NCBI GenBank assembly: GCA_031310005.1
Contig: CM062386.1
Coordinates: 248,001 to 312,000, forward strand
DNA: 64,000 nt
Source: Dactylellina haptotyla
Taxonomy: Eukaryota > Ascomycota > Orbiliomycetes > Orbiliales > Orbiliaceae
Direction of reading: 5' to 3'
Shown here: piece by piece, positions 58,901 through 64,000 of the stretch
Position numbering within the stretch: position 1 is the first letter of the stretch
Layout of the letters: each line of letters begins with the position of its first letter
The notes under the pieces: generated by a model
Seen by the model: only the letters and a program-made list of their open reading frames with translations
The model's database searches: none
Told to the model about the DNA's origin: nothing
Translations under genes and position numbers: made by a program

Positions 58901-59607
58901 ATGTCTTTCAAGCGCGAACCATCGCCAGATAGTACTTCACTTTCAGCCGAAGACAGCCTTGAATTTCAAGATCTAAACCTAAAAGAAAACTCTAACATCA
59001 AATCTGCAAAGAGCTCTCAAAAGACCAAGAGAAGAAAGATCAGCGAGACTTCAAAGACTAAAATCAAGAATGAACCCAACGACTTCGATAATGACACATC
59101 TAAGCGTGGGACGTGGACAGAAGATCAAGATAAAACTTTGTACGCCCTCATTACAAACAATCAAGGTGGTAATGAGGTTAAAGCGCCGTGGAATGACATC
59201 CAAAAGATGTTCATGAATGTGTACCCGGATTGTGGCAAGTCTCTCAACAGCCTCAAAATGAGATGGAGGGTAAAGTTACGTGCAGGTGATACCGACCTGA
59301 CACCTTCAGAGGTGCGTCTCTCTCTTGTGATCAGTGAAATGTTGATATTAGCTCCTCCCGACGTAATCACCCCTATGGCAGTGTTCACAGATGCCATCAA
59401 AATACCCAAAACATGACTCCCCTGCTAACAAAATATACAAAAATCTAGAAAACTCTATTCCGACAGGCCGTTACTAATATCGACGGAAACGAGCGAAGTC
59501 TCGCTTATGCTTGGCGGTTCAAAGAGCTCGGGGGTAGGGATCTGAATAAAAGCGCAGCTGGCAAGCTCTACAAGATGCTGAAGGCGGGGCAACTTGAAGC
59601 TACCTAG
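58901..59607 (+). CDS. Myb/SANT-like small protein
   Basis: Exons 58901-59311 and 59467-59607 give 183 aa; the intron is 155 bp (GTGCGT, CTAAC near 59424, ACAG). An acidic, Lys-rich N-terminus with a KTKRRK nuclear-localisation-like patch precedes a Myb/SANT-like helix set beginning RGTWTEDQDKTLYALI and continuing PWNDIQKMF and NSLKMRWRVKL. The second exon adds a Gly/Lys-rich segment (FKELGGRDLNKSA). Such proteins are usually chromatin or DNA binding. Alternative acceptor at 59446 is possible. No specific target can be named. Confidence 0.7.
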
Positions 59608-60088
59608 GGAACCAATATTTTCGGAGATCCCGCAAAGGCTTGCTAGTTAACGTTACGAGACAAACAAGGACGAAGGTTGAAGTTTTAAGGAGGAATACCC
59701 TTCAATTAGTTGTGACATTGAAAAGTTCGTAGGAAAGTATCAGAGGGATTAAAATGCTTTTTGGTTTTTATTCTTCTAGCTAGTTTGCAGGCGTTCATTT
59801 GTCTCGGGCGTTCATATTCTTCAACAAAGTATGGTTTCAACTTACTATTGCTACAACCGTAAGGCTAATCTAGAAAAAACCACCAGAGTAAATTTAACTC
59901 CGTCGTCTTGAGGTATTTCCATTTCCAACAAATCCGTCTTGTGCGGTAATTCAAGTTGAGGAGATAGGAACCCGAGTGGCCTAGTTCCGAACTCCTAGTC
60001 TCCGTAAGGCAGGCATAATGAGGTTAAAAAAAAAAAAAGGATAAATGCCTATATAACGCCTAAAAAAGATCACATTGAAAACATAAAT

Positions 60089-60284
60089 GCCGTTGTGGTG
60101 TAATGGTAACACACGATATCTCCAAGAACTTGGGTTGTTCAGAAAATGAGCGCAAAAAATGTGGGTTCAAGTCCCACCCAGCAAGTGCTTTGCGCATTTG
60201 TTGGTGGTATAATAGAAGAACCATTGCCTTTCAAGAATACCCTCGAATATATTGGGATCTAGGTTCGATCCCTAGCGGCGGCCA
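60089..60284 (+). other. two tandem degenerate tRNA-like units
   Basis: GCCGTTG (60089-60095) is followed by a good D-arm (GTGT/ACAC with AATGGTA loop). T-arm-like stems occur at GTGGGTTCAAGTCCCAC and at CTAGGTTCGATCCCTAG. The terminal CGGCGGC pairs with the first GCCGTTG over seven positions (two G-T). No standard single cloverleaf fits: an extra 100 nt or so lies between. Likely tRNA-derived relics. Confidence 0.35.
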
Positions 60285-60708
60285 CATCAATTTCCTGTTC
60301 TTAGTACGATTTTCCGCTAAAGAGAGATGATTTTTGCACATTTTCGAAATGATTATTTCCATTGATCATTGAGTTTCGATTGCCGTTTTGTCGCAGTCGT
60401 GCTTCGTTTTTGGCGTTGGAGCCATGTTTTCAACACGATAGTACTATCGGTCTTGCCCCACTTAGATGGAGAGATTTTCTTCAACTGGTTGGTTGATACG
60501 TAACATCTCATTGGCCCTAATTCGGCCCTTGCATATGCCGCAGGTTTCCACTTATGCTCGATCGAAAGTGGATAGCTTCATATTGACCTTCTCGAAGAAA
60601 TCCTTGGGAATATCACTCAGATCTTACGGTAATCACCCGTGTCGGATTTAATTACCCAAAACCCAGATTCTCGTCACTAAAAACCAATATATAAGTATTC
60701 CCACACCT

Positions 60709-60736
60709 GCGTACATGCACCATTGTGCATGTACGC
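60709..60736. repeat. perfect 12-bp inverted repeat with 4-nt loop
   Basis: GCGTACATGCAC, loop CATT, then its exact reverse complement GTGCATGTACGC. Confidence 0.7.
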
Positions 60737-61248
60737 TCATGTAATTCCGAGATGACAAGCCGAAGATTGTTAATTGCGTAAAATTCGTATAGGTCTGGCT
60801 GTTATTAAGATCACGCAAAGCTTACAAAGTGGTGCCTAACAACGCTAAACACGCCAATAGCTTGGTTTCAGGAGTTCTGCGGTATTTCGGAGGACCATCT
60901 CCGGCTTACCGTTCTGTAATTCGTCTAGGAGATCTATATCTATTATAATATTAATCTATAAGGTCCACTTTAAGAAGATAAAAGTGTTGTGGTTCTATCA
61001 GGAATCTTCAATGCTCCCATTAAAGATCTTGTATGCACCCCAGAAGCAAAATCGGTAAAGCGACAATCTTAACGAGCTGTTTAAGGCGAATCTGTGTTCA
61101 CATTTTAAAACCCGCGGTTCGCCGTTCTGACCGGGGACGGGCCCTCAAGCCGCATATGTTATATAGAACTTTCGTCTCGCTTTCTCGAACTATATCACTC
61201 GCTCGCTAATTAACAGTCGGTTCTATAAGATCTTCCACCCTCCAAAAC

Positions 61249-61600
61249 ACCAAACGGAGTCGCTTGGCCGATCCCGACAAGGGAAAAACTTCACGGGTTA
61301 GAATTTTTTAATCCGAACCGCTTGGAAATAGCAGACCAGGGTGCTTCGAGTAATTCCGTCAAATGCACGCCGTGGCGACGGATGAACTCGACCTTGGCAT
61401 TTAGCCTGACAGAAAACGAAACGCCAAACGGACTCTTGGCCTTTCGCTAGGGGAAAACTTCGCAATTTTTATCTTTGTTTAATCCGTTGCGACAATACCC
61501 CGCCGGATGGCAATCAAGGGGTGATTCGTTAGCTCGTTTAGTGTCAGTGAACATTACAATAAACTCGATCTTGGCAATTAGCCTAACAGAAAAGGCGAAA
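61249..61600 (+). repeat. diverged tandem repeat, period about 170 bp
   Basis: Unit 1 and unit 2 share, in the same order, (a/g)CCAAACGGA(g/c)TC, GGGAAAA(a)CTTC, TTTAATCCG, and AACTCGA(c/t)CTTGGCA(t/a)TTAGCCT(g/a)ACAG. Offsets are 164-178 bp. Confidence 0.55.
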
Positions 61601-61902
61601 CCGCTCGGAAAGTCTAACTTCAAAGTGACATCAATATTTCCGGAGACGAGCACATTTCAATCCGGCTTCACAACGGACCTTTTAATTTTGACATCTCGAA
61701 ATATTAGGTCCGCAAGATTCTCTGGATTAAATGGCGCAGGTACCGTCGGGTTTTCGTTCGCGAACCATGGAAACGCCTGTCGCAGAGCGCAATTTTAGTG
61801 TGGTTTTCTGGAGTATAAAGCAGTGATAAAATCTCCTCTTTTCCTCATGAAGACAGAGATCTTGTTTCTCAGGCCAGGCTCAATTAGTGAACCGTAACCA
61901 AG

Positions 61903-64000
61903 ATGAAGGTTTCCACACTCTCTGTTATCGTTGGGCTCACTGCCCCGACAGCTCTTGCCCAGCAGACCCTTTGGGGTCAATGTATGTATACAACATCCGA
62001 AATATAATGATTTCTTAGTTGGACAATAGTATGCTGATGTCCGTGGATAGGTGGTGGCATTGGCTGGACCGGCGCTACCAGCTGTGTCGCTGGAGCATGC
62101 TGTGTCTATAGTAACGCATATTACTCTCAGGTATTATTCTCCAGTATATGATATTTATAACTCGTAACATATTTACGAATCCGCGTTATATTTAGTGCCT
62201 GCCCTCATCGGGAACTTGCTCTGGCAGTGGTCAGTCGACGACCACGACCACGACCACTACTAAGTCCACCACCCCCGTGACGACCAGAACCACCACTACT
62301 AGTAAGACTACCACTACCACCAGTAAGACTACCACTACGTCCTCAAGGACGACGACCAAGTCGACCACTCTCTCAACAACCACGAAGAGTACAACTCTTT
62401 CAACAACCACGAAGACTACCACTACTACTACCACTACACCTCCTACCACGGTAAGAACAACTAGTACCTCGACTTCCCCATCTCCAAGTGGTATTTATAC
62501 CAATCCCGTCGTCTACTCCGATTATGCGGACAATGATGTCTTCAAAGGCCCGGATGGTGCATATTATATGTCTACTTCCAACATGCACTTCTCTCCTGGT
62601 GCTCCCATCCTCAAGTCCTTCGACCTGGTGAACTGGGAGCCAGTCGGACATTCCGTTCCTTTCATTGATAACGGTGATAACTACAATATGATTGGAGGGA
62701 CCGCATATCGTGGTGGCACTTGGGCTTCTACCATGAGGTACCGTGCCAGCAATGGCAAGTGGTATTGGATCGGTTGCATGAACTTCTGGGTTACCTATAT
62801 TTACACCGCGGACGCCGCAGCCGGACCATGGACCAAATCCGGTACTATTTACAAGTGCTACTATGATTGTGGTCTTCTCATCGATGATGATGACAATATG
62901 TATGTCGTCTACGGCGGAAGCTCCATCAATCTGGCGCAATTAACTGTCGATGGATTAGGAGAGGCTTCCTCTCAATTGATCTTCGATCAACCTTCCGGTG
63001 TCACTGGTATGGAAGGGAACCGTATGTATAAACGGAACGGGTTGTACTACATCCTTAATGACTATCCAAATATGGGAGCAACCTACATTTGGAAGTCCGC
63101 TAGCCCATGGGGACCATGGGAATACAAGCAACTCCATAACGGTTTGACGAGCCCCGTTGCTGGAGGTGGTTCCCCACATCAAGGCAGCTTGGTCAATATC
63201 GGCAATGACAAATGGTACTTCATGTCATTCACTTGGGCATACCCCGCAGGTCGCATGCCTGTGCTCGCCCCGATCACCTGGGGATCCGATGGTTTCGCCA
63301 GCATGGTAACCGACTCGCTTGGTGGATGGGGTCTTAACTATCCCAACCCGCTGCCTACAATCTCAACTCCAAGCTGGTACCGCACAGATACCTTCTCGAG
63401 TGGCAAGCTCGGCCCCCACTGGGAATTCAACCACAACCCTGACAATACCAAGTACTCCGTCGCTGTCGGAGGCGTGACCCTCAGCACCGCTTCGATTACG
63501 GACAACTTGTTCACCGCCAGAAACACTCTCACAACTCGTCTTTATGGCGGAACGCCCCAAGGAACCGTCATCTTAGACTTCAACAACATGGCCGACGGTG
63601 ATCGTATGGGCTTGGTCGCTTTCCGAGACCAGAGTGCCTGGATCGGTATCGCTCGCGAAGGTAATGACTACAAATTGACTGTTGTCCACGGTATCATCCT
63701 TTCCGAAGATACCTGGACTCCGTCGAGCAATGGTACAATAAACGCTCAGATGACCATCTCCAAGGGTAGCGGAAGGATTTGGTTCCGAGGTAATCTGGAC
63801 GCCAGGGCGACAGGAACCAAGCTCGTGCAGTTTTCGTATAGTACTGACGGAACGACGTTTACGAACTACGGTGGCGCGTATACGTTGTACACCAACTGGG
63901 CGTACTTTATGGGATACCGCTGGGGTGCTTTCAATTATGCGACCAAAGCACTCGGTGGGTCGGTCAAGCTTACAAGCTTTGTCGGGGGGCAGTACACTCC
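61903..64000 (+). CDS. CBM1-GH43 family secreted glycoside hydrolase, 3' end outside window
   Basis: Exons 61903-61981, 62051-62130 and 62196 to beyond 64000 give at least 654 aa. A signal peptide ends TALAQ. An N-terminal CBM1 ([16 protein letters not shown], then NAYYSQC) is split over the three exons. A Thr/Ser/Lys linker of about 70 residues follows. The GH43-like five-bladed propeller has base Asp in [14 protein letters not shown], a [12 protein letters not shown] strand and general-acid Glu in [10 protein letters not shown] second beta-sandwich starts near [14 protein letters not shown], as in C2/DUF1349-type GH43 modules. GH43 enzymes cleave arabinose, xylose or galactan linkages. It should act outside the cell on hemicellulose or pectin side chains. 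Confidence 0.9.

Larger units (their letters stand above)
59608..61902. other. intergenic region with tRNA-like relics, a hairpin and a diverged tandem repeat
   Basis: No protein gene is supported. It holds tRNA-like sequence at 60089-60284, a hairpin at 60709-60736 and two diverged repeat units between about 61249 and 61600. Confidence 0.5.

Noticed and set aside
61320-61375. Similarity to a conserved rRNA segment (ATTCCGTCAAAT)
   Set aside because: Only about a dozen bases resemble rRNA and the flanks do not match; no rRNA gene is supported.
1-64000. Transposable or virus-like elements
   Set aside because: No transposase, reverse transcriptase, integrase or capsid-like frame and no long terminal repeats were recognised.

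Overview
The window is nuclear DNA of a filamentous ascomycete. Evidence: short GT-AG introns (about 55-180 bp) with CTAAC/CTGAC-type branch sites, CFEM proteins, fungal CBM1 cellulose-binding modules, a CYP52-type P450, a proteinase-K-type subtilase, a NACHT-ankyrin STAND protein and a UVDE-type repair nuclease. Two CBM1 carbohydrate-active proteins and many secreted proteins suggest a plant-associated or saprotrophic species, perhaps Leotiomycetes; that class assignment is only an impression. I recognised no transposon, virus-like element, rRNA gene or CRISPR array. I rebuilt gene models by hand: every joined CDS keeps frame and removes stops, except one STAND gene with an internal stop.

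Layout. 0.5-9.8 kb: mostly secreted products (orphan secreted protein, S8 protease, papain-fold-like protein, Cys-rich GPI-type protein, Cip1-like CBM1 protein). 12-21.3 kb: a run of plus-strand genes, six of them small single-pass membrane proteins. Two have 8-Cys CFEM ectodomains and share a cytoplasmic WNP tail motif. Among them lies a B-box-like/ankyrin protein ending in a CaaX box. 21.5-29.6 kb (minus strand): UVDE nuclease, a membrane-anchored histidine-phosphatase-fold protein that lacks catalytic residues, and a five-exon EEF1AKMT4-like methyltransferase. 30.2-33.5 kb: NACHT-ankyrin gene with an in-frame stop. 35-42.3 kb: a very long Ser/Thr-repeat secreted protein, an MCH1-like MFS transporter and a secreted protein with kexin-flanked tandem repeats. 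43.2-50.7 kb: three tandem RBR-type E3 ubiquitin ligase paralogues, one with two SUMO-interaction-like motifs. 51.4-56.1 kb: CYP52 P450 and a CAP/PR-1 protein. 58.9-64 kb: Myb-like protein, tRNA-like relics, and a CBM1-GH43 gene that runs off the right edge.

How genes may work together. The Cip1-like and GH43 proteins fit plant cell-wall breakdown. The membrane-protein array with a predicted lipidated ankyrin protein could be a surface-sensing module. The RBR trio looks like a local expansion of ubiquitin ligases. These last two links are inference from gene order and motifs; no expression or homology search was possible.
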